Assembly (NCBI GenBank): GCA_002897775.1
Contig: BDTR01000051.1
Coordinates: forward strand, 1 to 64,000
Origin: a bacterium BMS3Bbin08
Lineage (GTDB): Bacteria > Nitrospirota > Thermodesulfovibrionia > UBA6902 > BMS3Bbin08
Reading direction: 5' to 3'
Length of the DNA: 64,000 nucleotides
How positions within the stretch are numbered: the first letter of the stretch is position 1; every line of letters begins with the position of its first letter. The position numbers and the translations under genes are program-made. The notes beneath the pieces are model-generated. The model saw only the letters and a list, made by a program, of their open reading frames with translations, was not told where the DNA came from and did no database searches. This document shows, piece after piece, positions 44,496 through 53,324 of this stretch.

Positions 44496-45843
44496 CCTTA
44501 CACCAAAAAAGATCGTAGAAGAACTTGATAAATACATAATCGGACAGCAAAAGGCAAAAAAAGCCGTTGCGATCGCCATGAGAAACCGTTGGCGGAGAAT
44601 GCAGCTTTCCGGGGACATGAAGGATGAGGTGCTCCCGAAAAATATTATAATGATCGGCCCTACAGGGGTGGGAAAGACCGAGATCGCAAGAAGACTCGCG
44701 AAACTGGCCCAGTCCCCTTTCACGAAAGTTGAGGCCTCAAAATTCACAGAGGTGGGCTACGTGGGCAGGGACGTAGAGTCCATGGTCAGGGACCTGACCG
44801 GCCTTGCCCTTAACATGGTCAGATCAGAACACATGGAAAAAGTTCATGAAAAAGCGCGGGCCCACGCTGAAGAGAGGATTCTAGATATTCTTCTGCCTCT
44901 GAAACCTCCAAGGAAAGTACCGGCCGGCGCTGAAACAGCTTCATCCGATGATGAACAGACAAAGCACCCGGAAACGCGCGAAAAGCTCAGGGCCCGTCTG
45001 CGGGAAGGAAAGCTGGACAACCGTTATGTTGACCTGGAGGTCAGAGAGAAGTCCGTTCCGTTCGGGGTCGTATCAAACATCGGCATGGAAGAGCTTGAGA
45101 TCAACTTAAAGGAGATGATGGGTAATTTCCTCCCCGAGAAATCAAAAAGAAAAAAGGTCAAGATGCCCGAGGCCATGCAGATCCTGGCCGGAGAAGAGGC
45201 GAATAAGCTCATTGATATGGACAAGGTTGTAAAAGAAGCTATCGAAAGAACAGAACAGAACGGGATAATCTTTATTGATGAAATAGACAAGATAGCGAGT
45301 AAAAGCTCGGCACATGGTCCTGACATTTCACGGGAAGGCGTGCAAAGAGACCTGCTGCCCATTGTCGAAGGCACAACCGTAACGACAAAGCACGGTCCTG
45401 TAAGAACCGACCACATTCTTTTTATTGCGGCCGGGGCTTTCCATACGGCAAAACCTTCTGACCTGGTACCTGAACTTCAGGGAAGATTTCCGATACGCGT
45501 AGAGCTGGAACCACTGGGCAAGAACGAGTTCCTCAGAATACTGAAGGAGCCAAAAAATGCCCTGACAAAGCAGTATGTTGCCCTGCTTGAAACCGAGGGA
45601 GTAAAAATAAACTTTACCGGCGATGCGATAGAGGAGATCGCTTCGATCGCCGAAGAGGTCAACGAGAAGACAGAGAACATCGGCGCCAGAAGACTTCAGA
45701 CCATCCTTGAAAAATTGCTTGAAGATATCTCTTTTGAAGCGCCTGACAGGAAGAACGGCGCATTGTCCATAGACGCTAAATATGTCGAAGACAAGCTGAA
45801 AGACATTGTCAAGGATGAGGATTTAAGCAGGTATATATTGTAG
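44488..45843 (+). CDS. hslU: ATPase subunit HslU
   Basis: 451 aa, family length. AAA+ unfoldase: Walker [10 protein letters not shown] (about residues 57-65), Walker B IIFIDEID (about 259-266), an I-domain insert between, and the C-terminal SRYIL tail that opens HslV. Co-translated with hslV. Confidence 0.96.
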   Translation: MDNLTPKKIVEELDKYIIGQQKAKKAVAIAMRNRWRRMQLSGDMKDEVLPKNIIMIGPTGVGKTEIARRLAKLAQSPFTKVEASKFTEVGYVGRDVESMVRDLTGLALNMVRSEHMEKVHEKARAHAEERILDILLPLKPPRKVPAGAETASSDDEQTKHPETREKLRARLREGKLDNRYVDLEVREKSVPFGVVSNIGMEELEINLKEMMGNFLPEKSKRKKVKMPEAMQILAGEEANKLIDMDKVVKEAIERTEQNGIIFIDEIDKIASKSSAHGPDISREGVQRDLLPIVEGTTVTTKHGPVRTDHILFIAAGAFHTAKPSDLVPELQGRFPIRVELEPLGKNEFLRILKEPKNALTKQYVALLETEGVKINFTGDAIEEIASIAEEVNEKTENIGARRLQTILEKLLEDISFEAPDRKNGALSIDAKYVEDKLKDIVKDEDLSRYIL

Positions 45844-45862
45844 AATAAACAGGGACGCTTTA

Positions 45863-45960
45863 GATTAGTGCCTGCCCGCCACAAGAACCGGAGGACAGGC
45901 ACAATGCAAGGAGTTACTTATTGTTATATTCGTTCACTAAACGTTCACTGTACATCCATA
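45863..45960. repeat. repeat family B, copy 2
   Basis: GATTAGTGCCTGCCCGCC with return arm GGAGGACAGGCACAATG, then AAGGAGTT and ATATTCGTTCAC words. It starts 20 bp after hslU and ends just before trpF. An open frame runs through it into trpF but is not coding in this part. Confidence 0.7.
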
Positions 45961-45996
45961 AATTTTAGATTTGTCGGGTTCTCTGTTTTTGAAAAT

Positions 45997-46620
45997 ATGC
46001 TTAAGATCAAGATCTGCGGGATAACCAATATTGAGGATGCCGCTGCAGCAATTGAATACGGAGCGGATGCGATCGGTTTTGTGTTTCAGCCCAAAAGTCC
46101 GCGTACCGTTACCCCTGAAACAGCAAAGACCATTATATCTTCGATCCCGCCTTTTATAACCACCGTGGGAGTTTTTGTTGATGAGGACAAGGCTCAAATA
46201 GAAAAGATCGTCCGGCACACCGGCCTGAATGTGATACAGCTCCACGGCTCTGAGTCTCCGGAGGCATGCAACCTGTGCAGAAAGGTCATCAAGGCCATAA
46301 GGGTCAAGGACCTGACAGACCTGGAACCACTGCGGACATATAATGTACCGGCCTTTCTGCTGGATACATACTCGCCCAGTTCAATTGGCGGCACGGGCCG
46401 GATATTTAACTGGGACATCGCTGTTGAAGCAAAAAAGTTCGGGCGCATAATACTTGCCGGCGGGCTTACGCCCCAGAATGTCGAAGAGGCGATAAAATGG
46501 GTTCAGCCTTTTGGAATTGACGTGGCGACAGGGGTGGAAGGCCGCCAAAAAGGCAAAAAGGACCACAGAAAAATGAAGCTTTTCATTGAGAACGCCAGAA
46601 AAGCCCTGGGATATGCCTGA
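45997..46620 (+). CDS. trpF: phosphoribosylanthranilate isomerase
   Basis: 207 aa from the ATG at 45997; family members start exactly here (MLKIKICGITN). TIM-barrel enzyme for the third step of tryptophan synthesis, with the catalytic Cys in KICGI and the Asp in LLDTYSPS. The start has a weak ribosome site. Ends in an 8-bp overlap with the PLD gene. trpB and trpA follow; trpC, D and E are not in the window. Confidence 0.93.
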   Translation: MLKIKICGITNIEDAAAAIEYGADAIGFVFQPKSPRTVTPETAKTIISSIPPFITTVGVFVDEDKAQIEKIVRHTGLNVIQLHGSESPEACNLCRKVIKAIRVKDLTDLEPLRTYNVPAFLLDTYSPSSIGGTGRIFNWDIAVEAKKFGRIILAGGLTPQNVEEAIKWVQPFGIDVATGVEGRQKGKKDHRKMKLFIENARKALGYA

Positions 46621-47797
46621 CATATCTTTCGGCCTGCCCAATGCCCGGGGAGAGGCGCATAGCTTTGACAGATCAGAGATAGAAAAGGTGCTGGGGCTGC
46701 CTTTTACTCCGGACAACCGTGTCCGTATTCTGAAAAGCGGTAAAGAGACCTTTCAGACCATCCTGGATTCCATAGAAAACGCCCGCGAGATCATCTGCGT
46801 TGAGATCTATATATTCAAGGACGATAATACCGGCACGCGGATTGCCGAGCTTCTGAAGAAAAAGGCCGTCCAGGGGGTAAGGGTCTACGTAATATATGAC
46901 CATTTCGGCTCTTTCCTGACATCACGGCATTTCTGGAAGGACCTTGCTGCTTCAGGCGTAAAGCTTCGGGCCTCTCATCCCTTCAAGTGGACGTCTCCCC
47001 GGCGTTACGTGCGCCGCAATCACAGAAAACTGCTGACTATTGACGGGCAAAGGGCGTTTACAGGCGGGTTTAATATCGCCGATGAATACCACCGCTACTT
47101 CAAAAGATGGTTAAAGGCATGGAGAGATACCGGCATATTGCTTGAGGGTCCCATTGCCGCCACCCTGCTTGAGATGTTCCGGCAGAGATGGATAGCGTGG
47201 AAAGGCAAGCCTATTACATGGGATAAAAAAGCAGCGCCTGTTTCTCCCGGGGTGCCGGTAATACCGATCTTTACAAACTCCGCGAAAGAGAGAAGAAGAA
47301 TGCGCAACCTGCTTTATTACAGCATTAACAGATCAAGAGAAAAGATATTCATTACAAACGCCTATTTCACACCGGGCTTAAAGCTGATGAAAGCACTGGG
47401 AAACGCCGTGAAAAGAGGTGTTGACGTAAAGCTCCTGCTTCCCGGCAAAAGTGATTTTGCTCCCGTGCACTACGCGGGCAGGCACTCCTACGCGAAACTC
47501 ATGGGAAAGGGGATTGAGATCTATAACTACCAGGGAAGCATCCTTCACGCGAAAACAGCGGTTTTTGACCGCCACTGGAGCGTAATAGGTTCGGCAAATC
47601 TCGACTTTCAGTCTTTAAGAAGGAACGATGAAGGCAATGTAGGTATACTTGACAGCGATTTCAGCAGGCAGATGACCCGGCTTTTTCTTGATGACCTTCA
47701 CCAGGCAGTTAAACTCGCTGCTGATACATGGTCTGAACGGCCTTTTTATGAAAAGGTCCTTGAAAAGTTCTTCGCACTGTTCAGAAAAAGACTCTAG
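46613..47797 (+). CDS. phospholipase D-family protein, cardiolipin synthase-like
   Basis: 394 aa from ATG 46613, which overlaps the trpF stop (ATGCCTGA). Two HKD motifs: HRKLLTIDG (about residues 138-146) and HAKTAVFDRHWSVIGSANLD (about 312). Two-HKD enzymes of this length include ClsB-type cardiolipin synthases, but the usual N-terminal membrane helices are missing. Placement between trpF and trpB is unusual, and the overlap shows it is part of the trp transcript. Confidence 0.8.
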   Translation: MPDISFGLPNARGEAHSFDRSEIEKVLGLPFTPDNRVRILKSGKETFQTILDSIENAREIICVEIYIFKDDNTGTRIAELLKKKAVQGVRVYVIYDHFGSFLTSRHFWKDLAASGVKLRASHPFKWTSPRRYVRRNHRKLLTIDGQRAFTGGFNIADEYHRYFKRWLKAWRDTGILLEGPIAATLLEMFRQRWIAWKGKPITWDKKAAPVSPGVPVIPIFTNSAKERRRMRNLLYYSINRSREKIFITNAYFTPGLKLMKALGNAVKRGVDVKLLLPGKSDFAPVHYAGRHSYAKLMGKGIEIYNYQGSILHAKTAVFDRHWSVIGSANLDFQSLRRNDEGNVGILDSDFSRQMTRLFLDDLHQAVKLAADTWSERPFYEKVLEKFFALFRKRL

Positions 47798-47934
47798 TGT
47801 CAAACTAAGATACTCATTCCAATGGATTCGGCAGGCTCACCACTACCGGTTCATTCGCGTTCTATCGTAAATTTCAACTGCTATGATATAATAAATATTC
47901 TGATATTTTTCGGAAATCCGGAGAGATTACGCGT

Positions 47935-49137
47935 ATGATCAAAAAAACAAAAAAAGTTCCAGACAGCAGGGGGCATTTTGGCCGGTATGGAGGCCGTTTT
48001 GTGCCCGAGACTCTGATCCCCGCGCTTGCCGAACTTGAAGAGACCTATAAAAAGCTCAAAAAGGACAAAACCTTTCAACAGGAGCTCGACCTGCTCCGGA
48101 ACAATTATATAGGAAGGCCTACTCCGCTTTATTTTGCCAAAAACCTTACGGAACGCGTCGGTGGGGCAAAAATCTACCTGAAGCGGGAGGACCTGTGTCA
48201 CACAGGCGCTCACAAAATAAATAATGCTATCGGTCAGACGCTTCTGGCAAAGAAAATGGGTAAAACCAGGGTGATCGCGGAAACAGGCGCCGGACAGCAC
48301 GGTGTTGCCACCGCGACAGGCGCGGCGCTGGTCGGCCTTGAATGTGAAATATACATGGGGACCGATGACATGAAGCGCCAGTCCCTGAATGTGTTCAGAA
48401 TGCGCCTTTTAGGGGCAAAGGTCACAGAGGTCCCCACAGGTTCCAGGACACTAAAAGACGCGATAAATGAGGCGTTAAGAGACTGGACGACAAACGTCCG
48501 GCATACGCATTATGTGCTTGGCACGGTATTCGGTCCGCATCCGTATCCTGCTATGGTCAGGGATTTTCAATCCGTCATAGGGACAGAAGCCAGAAAGCAG
48601 ATATTGCGCGCGGAAGGCAAACTGCCTGATTGCCTTATAGCCTGTGTTGGCGGCGGAAGCAATTCGATCGGCCTTTTTTGCGCGTTTCTCAAGGACAAAA
48701 TAAAAATGATCGGGGTTGAAGCCGGAGGGCTTGGAATTGAATCAGGAAAGCATGCGGCCCGGTTCGCCGGGGGTTCTCTGGGCGTATTTCAGGGTTGTAT
48801 GAGCTACCTGCTCCAGGACGGCGATGGAAACGTGCTGGGAACACATTCAGTATCCGCGGGGCTTGACTACGCGTCCATAGGCCCTGAACACTGCTATTTG
48901 AAAGACCTTAAGGCGATCGAATATACGTATGCAACGGATGATGAGGCACTGAAGGCATTTGATCTTTTGAGCAGAACGGAGGGAATCACACCGGCTCTGG
49001 AATCCGCTCATGCTATTGCAGAGACAGTTAATGTCGCGGAAAAGATGCCGGTTGACGCCATAATAATAGTCAATCTCTCCGGCAGAGGAGATAAAGATGT
49101 AATGGAAGTAGCAAGGATCAAAGGGATAGAACTCTAA
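47935..49137 (+). CDS. trpB: tryptophan synthase beta chain
   Basis: 400 aa, family length. PLP-binding Lys in [15 protein letters not shown] (about residue 92), phosphate-binding GGGSNSIG. Condenses indole with serine. Normal start motif [16 protein letters not shown]. Followed by trpA after 53 bp. Confidence 0.97.
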   Translation: MIKKTKKVPDSRGHFGRYGGRFVPETLIPALAELEETYKKLKKDKTFQQELDLLRNNYIGRPTPLYFAKNLTERVGGAKIYLKREDLCHTGAHKINNAIGQTLLAKKMGKTRVIAETGAGQHGVATATGAALVGLECEIYMGTDDMKRQSLNVFRMRLLGAKVTEVPTGSRTLKDAINEALRDWTTNVRHTHYVLGTVFGPHPYPAMVRDFQSVIGTEARKQILRAEGKLPDCLIACVGGGSNSIGLFCAFLKDKIKMIGVEAGGLGIESGKHAARFAGGSLGVFQGCMSYLLQDGDGNVLGTHSVSAGLDYASIGPEHCYLKDLKAIEYTYATDDEALKAFDLLSRTEGITPALESAHAIAETVNVAEKMPVDAIIIVNLSGRGDKDVMEVARIKGIEL

Positions 49138-49190
49138 TTTTTAATTATCAATTGACAGTTGTCGATTAACAATCCGCATACTGAAATAAA

Positions 49191-49961
49191 ATGAAAAAAA
49201 TAGCGAACGTATTTAAACAATTAAGAAAGGCCGGTAAAAAGGCATTTATCCCGTATATTATGGCGGGTGACCCGTCGCTTGATGATACCAAAAGGTTTGT
49301 AGCTGAACTTGAACAGGGCGGAGCAGATATAATCGAGCTTGGAGTTCCGTTTTCCGATCCGCTTGCTGACGGCCCCACTATACAGAGAGCGTCAGAGAGG
49401 GCGCTTGCCCAGGGTGTTACGCTCAGAAAAGTACTCGCGCTGGTCGAAGATATAAGGAACGACTCCAGAATCCCTTTGGTCTTAATGACATATTATAACC
49501 CTGTGTTCAAATACGGAATAGAGGCGTTTGTCAGGGAGGCTGTAAGGATCGGGGTCAGCGGTGTCATAATCCCTGATCTGATACCCGACGAGGCAGGGGA
49601 TCTTATTGGTTACGCAAAGAAGTACGGGCTTGATACCATTTTCCTTCTGGCACCGACCAGCACGGAAAAGAGGGTCAAAATAGTTGCCAGGAGCTCAACA
49701 GGTTTTATATATTACGTTTCAATTACCGGCATTACAGGAGCAAAACTACAGCTTGACAGCACCATGGAAAGCACGCTTTCATTAATAAAAAAACATTCGC
49801 GGAAACCTGTGGCAATAGGATTCGGCATTTCAAGTCCTGAGAAGGCCGCTGCAGTAGCCAGGCTTGCAGACGGGGTCATTGTCGGCAGTGCTGTTGTAAA
49901 GCTGATCTCAGAGGGTAAGGATATCCGGGCCTTTGCCAGGGCTGTTAAAGAGGTTATTTAA
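49191..49961 (+). CDS. trpA: tryptophan synthase alpha chain
   Basis: 256 aa TIM barrel. Catalytic Glu and Asp in ELGVPFSDPLADGP, family motif FIYYVSITGITGA. Releases indole from indole-3-glycerol phosphate and passes it to TrpB. Confidence 0.96.
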   Translation: MKKIANVFKQLRKAGKKAFIPYIMAGDPSLDDTKRFVAELEQGGADIIELGVPFSDPLADGPTIQRASERALAQGVTLRKVLALVEDIRNDSRIPLVLMTYYNPVFKYGIEAFVREAVRIGVSGVIIPDLIPDEAGDLIGYAKKYGLDTIFLLAPTSTEKRVKIVARSSTGFIYYVSITGITGAKLQLDSTMESTLSLIKKHSRKPVAIGFGISSPEKAAAVARLADGVIVGSAVVKLISEGKDIRAFARAVKEVI

Positions 49962-49973
49962 ATCTTTAAAGAA

Positions 49974-50100
49974 GTAGAGAGTAGCCCCGAAAAGCCCATA
50001 TACCACAAGGGTACAGGGTACTATCGGGATCTCCGCTTCGCCCTGTACCAGACGGTTCAGGGCTTCGCTACGACAAGCAGAGAGAAAAAACAAAAAAGCA
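49974..50100. repeat. inverted copy related to repeat family C
   Basis: Read on the minus strand it carries CTTGTCGTAGCGAAGC and GCGGAGATCCCGA, the same words as the copies at 36153 and 36295. Between them GGTACAGGG (50010-50018) and CCCTGTACC (50041-50049) form a 9-bp stem. Confidence 0.6.
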
Positions 50101-50161
50101 GTTAATGACAATTGACTACTGACTACTGACCGTCGTTAATGACTATTTACCAAAGGCAGAT

Positions 50162-50941
50162 ATGAAAATAAAGGTTCTTGGCTGTTCGGGCGCGGAGCTC
50201 CCGGGTTTTGGTCTGCCGTCATTTCTCCTTGATGACAGCATACTCATTGACGCCGGCACAACAACCGCGGCTATTGGCGAGGGCGCCCAGAAAAAAATAG
50301 GTCACATTATCATAACCCATTCTCATTTCGACCACATACGCGGCATACCCACGCTTGCGGACAACATGTTCCTTCGAGACCCTGGACATAGTATAACCCT
50401 GGTAGGAACCAAAGCGGTTCTGCAGGTGATCAGAAAAAACCTTTTGAACAATATCGTATGGCCTGATTTCACAAGAAAACCGAACCTGAAGAAACCAGCT
50501 CTTAAATTAAAGGTAATAAAAACGGGAAAACCCTTCAGGATCCTTGATTACAGGATAACAGCGGAAAGAACGGATCATACCGTGCCTGCGGCCGGTTACA
50601 TCATTGAGAACTCAAAAGGAAAAAAACTCCTGTACACCGGTGATACCGGCCCGACGGACAGAATATGGAAACGCGCTGACATGAGATCCGGCAAAACCGC
50701 AATTGACGGAGCAATAATAGAGGTCACTTTCCCTAACAGGATGAAAGCTGCTGCCGAAAGGACCGGGCATTTAACGCCGGCGCTCCTGTTGAGTGAGCTG
50801 AAAAAACTGCGGAACTTCCCTAAAAAGCTCTATATAACTCACATCAAACCCCAGTACATCACCACGGTAACAAAAGAGCTTCAAAAACTTAAAATAAAAA
50901 ATCTGAAAATTCTGGAAAAAGACAGAACATATGTCATCTGA
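50162..50941 (+). CDS. MBL-fold metal-dependent hydrolase (cAMP phosphodiesterase/RNase Z-like)
   Basis: 259 aa. Metal site HSHFDH (about residues 57-62), a further His in RTDHTVPAAGYII, Asp in LYTGDTGPTD and a last HI in THIKPQYI. The long HDH pattern and the TDHTVP stretch resemble class II cyclic-nucleotide phosphodiesterases and RNase Z-type enzymes. Exact substrate open. Follows trpA after a repeat-rich gap, precedes accD by 24 bp. Confidence 0.8.
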   Translation: MKIKVLGCSGAELPGFGLPSFLLDDSILIDAGTTTAAIGEGAQKKIGHIIITHSHFDHIRGIPTLADNMFLRDPGHSITLVGTKAVLQVIRKNLLNNIVWPDFTRKPNLKKPALKLKVIKTGKPFRILDYRITAERTDHTVPAAGYIIENSKGKKLLYTGDTGPTDRIWKRADMRSGKTAIDGAIIEVTFPNRMKAAAERTGHLTPALLLSELKKLRNFPKKLYITHIKPQYITTVTKELQKLKIKNLKILEKDRTYVI

Positions 50942-50965
50942 ACTGAAAGTTAAAAGTTAAGAATT

Positions 50966-51817
50966 ATGGCCTGGTTTAAAAAAGAAAAAAGCGCGATCTC
51001 AAAAAAAGTAAAGGTCCCTGAAGGGCTCTGGATAAAGTGCGATATCTGCAAGGAGATCGTATATCGCAAAGAAGTGGAAAAGAATCTCATGGTATGCCCC
51101 AAATGTAATTACCATTTCAGGATCTCGGCAAAAGAGCGAATACTGCTGCTTGTTGATGAAGGAAGTTTTAGCGAGATCGGGGCAAACCTTACATCTAACG
51201 ACCCTCTCAATTTCAAAGACCTGAAGTCTTACAGGGACCGGCTCAAAAATTCACAGCAAAAGTCGAACCTGGAGGAGGCCGCAGTTGCCGGCAGTGCTTC
51301 AATTGGCGGGCATCCTGTTGTACTGGCCGCCCTTGATTTTGGTTTTATGGGCGGAAGCATGGGCTCTGTCGTAGGCGAAAAATTCGCTATGGCCGCTGAA
51401 AAAGCGCACGAGGAAAACCTGCCGCTGATCACGATCGTATCATCAGGAGGCGCGAGAATGCAGGAGGGAATACTTTCCCTCATGCAAATGGCAAAGACCT
51501 CCGCCGCGATAGCCCGGTTCAAGGAAGGAAATATGCCGTACATATCGATCCTTGCAGACCCGACGTTTGGCGGAGTGACCGCGAGCTTTGCAAGCCTTGG
51601 GGACATAATTATCGCCGAACCCAAGAGCCTTATTGGATTCGCAGGACCCAGGGTCATTGAACAGACAATAAAACAGCAGCTGCCGGAGAATTTTCAAAGG
51701 GCGGAATTCCTCCATGAGCACGGCATGATAGACCTGATCACCAAACGCAAGGAGCTGAAGCAGACCCTTATAAAACTTTTATCGTTAACAGTCGGCAATT
51801 ATAAGACCGGCTCCTGA
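50966..51817 (+). CDS. accD: acetyl-CoA carboxylase carboxyltransferase beta subunit
   Basis: 283 aa, family length. N-terminal C4 zinc finger (CDIC near 29, CPKC near 48) and the crotonase-like carboxyltransferase domain with GSASIGGHPVVLAALDF and SSGGARMQEG. With AccA it transfers carboxyl from biotin to acetyl-CoA. accD-folC is a common pair. Confidence 0.96.
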   Translation: MAWFKKEKSAISKKVKVPEGLWIKCDICKEIVYRKEVEKNLMVCPKCNYHFRISAKERILLLVDEGSFSEIGANLTSNDPLNFKDLKSYRDRLKNSQQKSNLEEAAVAGSASIGGHPVVLAALDFGFMGGSMGSVVGEKFAMAAEKAHEENLPLITIVSSGGARMQEGILSLMQMAKTSAAIARFKEGNMPYISILADPTFGGVTASFASLGDIIIAEPKSLIGFAGPRVIEQTIKQQLPENFQRAEFLHEHGMIDLITKRKELKQTLIKLLSLTVGNYKTGS

Positions 51818-51935
51818 TTAAAACGAAAAACCTGCCAGGGACCTGCCGCTCCAAAAAACAAGAAAATTCTCCGGCAAGTGGTTACGTTTGTGCTTTAAGC
51901 GGGTTTTAGATTAAAATTCGTCTTTAGGACCTGAC

Positions 51936-53324
51936 ATGCCGATACAGAAAAAAAGTTACAACGGAGCGGTAGACTACCTGTATGCGCTTCAATATCATGG
52001 GATAAAGCTGGGGCTGGAAAACCCCTTTGCTTTGATGAAATTGCTCGGTGAGCCCCAGAAATCATTTCGCTCAGTGCATATTGCCGGAACCAATGGCAAG
52101 GGCTCAACCGCAGCCATAACAGCGGCCATTCTTAAAAAAAGCGGGTACAGGGTCGGTCTCTTCACATCGCCTCATCTTGTAAGTTTTACTGAACGGATAA
52201 AGATAAATGGTTCGCCGATCCTGGAGTCCGAGATAATAAGGTTTACGGACCATATCAGGAATGCCATATCCACATCTCTGAACCCGACTTTTTTTGAATT
52301 TGTTACAGCAATGGCTTTTTACTATTTTGCCTCTGAAGGAGTTGACTGTGCTGTGGTAGAAGTGGGAATGGGAGGAAGGCTCGATGCCACCAATGTCCTC
52401 ACGCCGGAGGTCAGCGTTATAACGAACATCAGCCTCGACCACAGTGAATTTCTGGGGGAATCGATCTCTGACATAACTTTTGAAAAGGCGGGCATAATAA
52501 AGGCCGATACCCCGCTGGTAACCGCCGCGTCGCACCCTGAGGCGTTAGCGGTTCTGGAACAGGCCGCGCAGGGCCTTTCCTCCAAACTGCACCTTTACAG
52601 AAGGGACTTCAGCGGTTCACTTGTTTCCATGGATGACAGGCGCATTGTATTCGACTATTCAGGCGCGGGCCTGTCTCCTTCGCACACTCCGGACCGCGCG
52701 GAATACAGGAACCTCTCGCTCCCCCTGGGGGGAAAGCATCAGATGCACAATGCGTCTCTGGCCATCAGAGCGTGCGAGATCCTCTCGCGCAGGGGTTTTA
52801 ATATAGAGACCGATTCGATAAGGAACGGCCTTTTAAATCCTGACTGTCAGGGGAGGCTTGAACGCATTTCCAGCAATCCGGCTGTATTTATCGACAGCGC
52901 TCACAACCCTGAAGCGGCCCGTTCGCTTGCCGACAGCATAAAGGATATCTTCCCTTCAAAAAAGGTGGTCCTTGTGGCAGGCATCATGAAAGACAAGGAT
53001 ATTAAAGGGATCCTGGCGCCTCTTATCCGGATCGCCGATTCGGTAGTATTAACAAAACCGGACAGTGAAAGGGCCGCGTCTCCGCGTGAGCTGAAAAAGC
53101 GCGTAGAAGAAATCGGCGGCAGGGGACATGCTCCGCGGTCGATATCCATAGCCAATACGACCGCTGAAGCAATGGAACACGCAAAAAAAATCTGCCAAAA
53201 CGGCTCTATCATTCTTGTAACAGGATCATTTTATACTACCGGGGAGGTAAAAGAGCTTTACGGGAACAAAAGCGGGACGCTATTATCTCTACGGGAAAAA
53301 TACAAAATGGGAAACAGGACATGA
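51936..53324 (+). CDS. folC: folylpolyglutamate synthase / dihydrofolate synthase
   Basis: 462 aa Mur-ligase-type enzyme. P-loop GTNGKGSTAA (about residues 50-59), DHSEFLG for metal binding and a C-terminal DSAHNPEA motif. Adds glutamates to folates and may also make dihydrofolate. Its stop overlaps lptD by 4 bp (ATGA). Confidence 0.93.
   Translation: MPIQKKSYNGAVDYLYALQYHGIKLGLENPFALMKLLGEPQKSFRSVHIAGTNGKGSTAAITAAILKKSGYRVGLFTSPHLVSFTERIKINGSPILESEIIRFTDHIRNAISTSLNPTFFEFVTAMAFYYFASEGVDCAVVEVGMGGRLDATNVLTPEVSVITNISLDHSEFLGESISDITFEKAGIIKADTPLVTAASHPEALAVLEQAAQGLSSKLHLYRRDFSGSLVSMDDRRIVFDYSGAGLSPSHTPDRAEYRNLSLPLGGKHQMHNASLAIRACEILSRRGFNIETDSIRNGLLNPDCQGRLERISSNPAVFIDSAHNPEAARSLADSIKDIFPSKKVVLVAGIMKDKDIKGILAPLIRIADSVVLTKPDSERAASPRELKKRVEEIGGRGHAPRSISIANTTAEAMEHAKKICQNGSIILVTGSFYTTGEVKELYGNKSGTLLSLREKYKMGNRT

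Noticed and set aside
45868-45996. N-terminal extension of TrpF
   Set aside because: It is repeat family B read in frame; family members start at MLKIKICGI.
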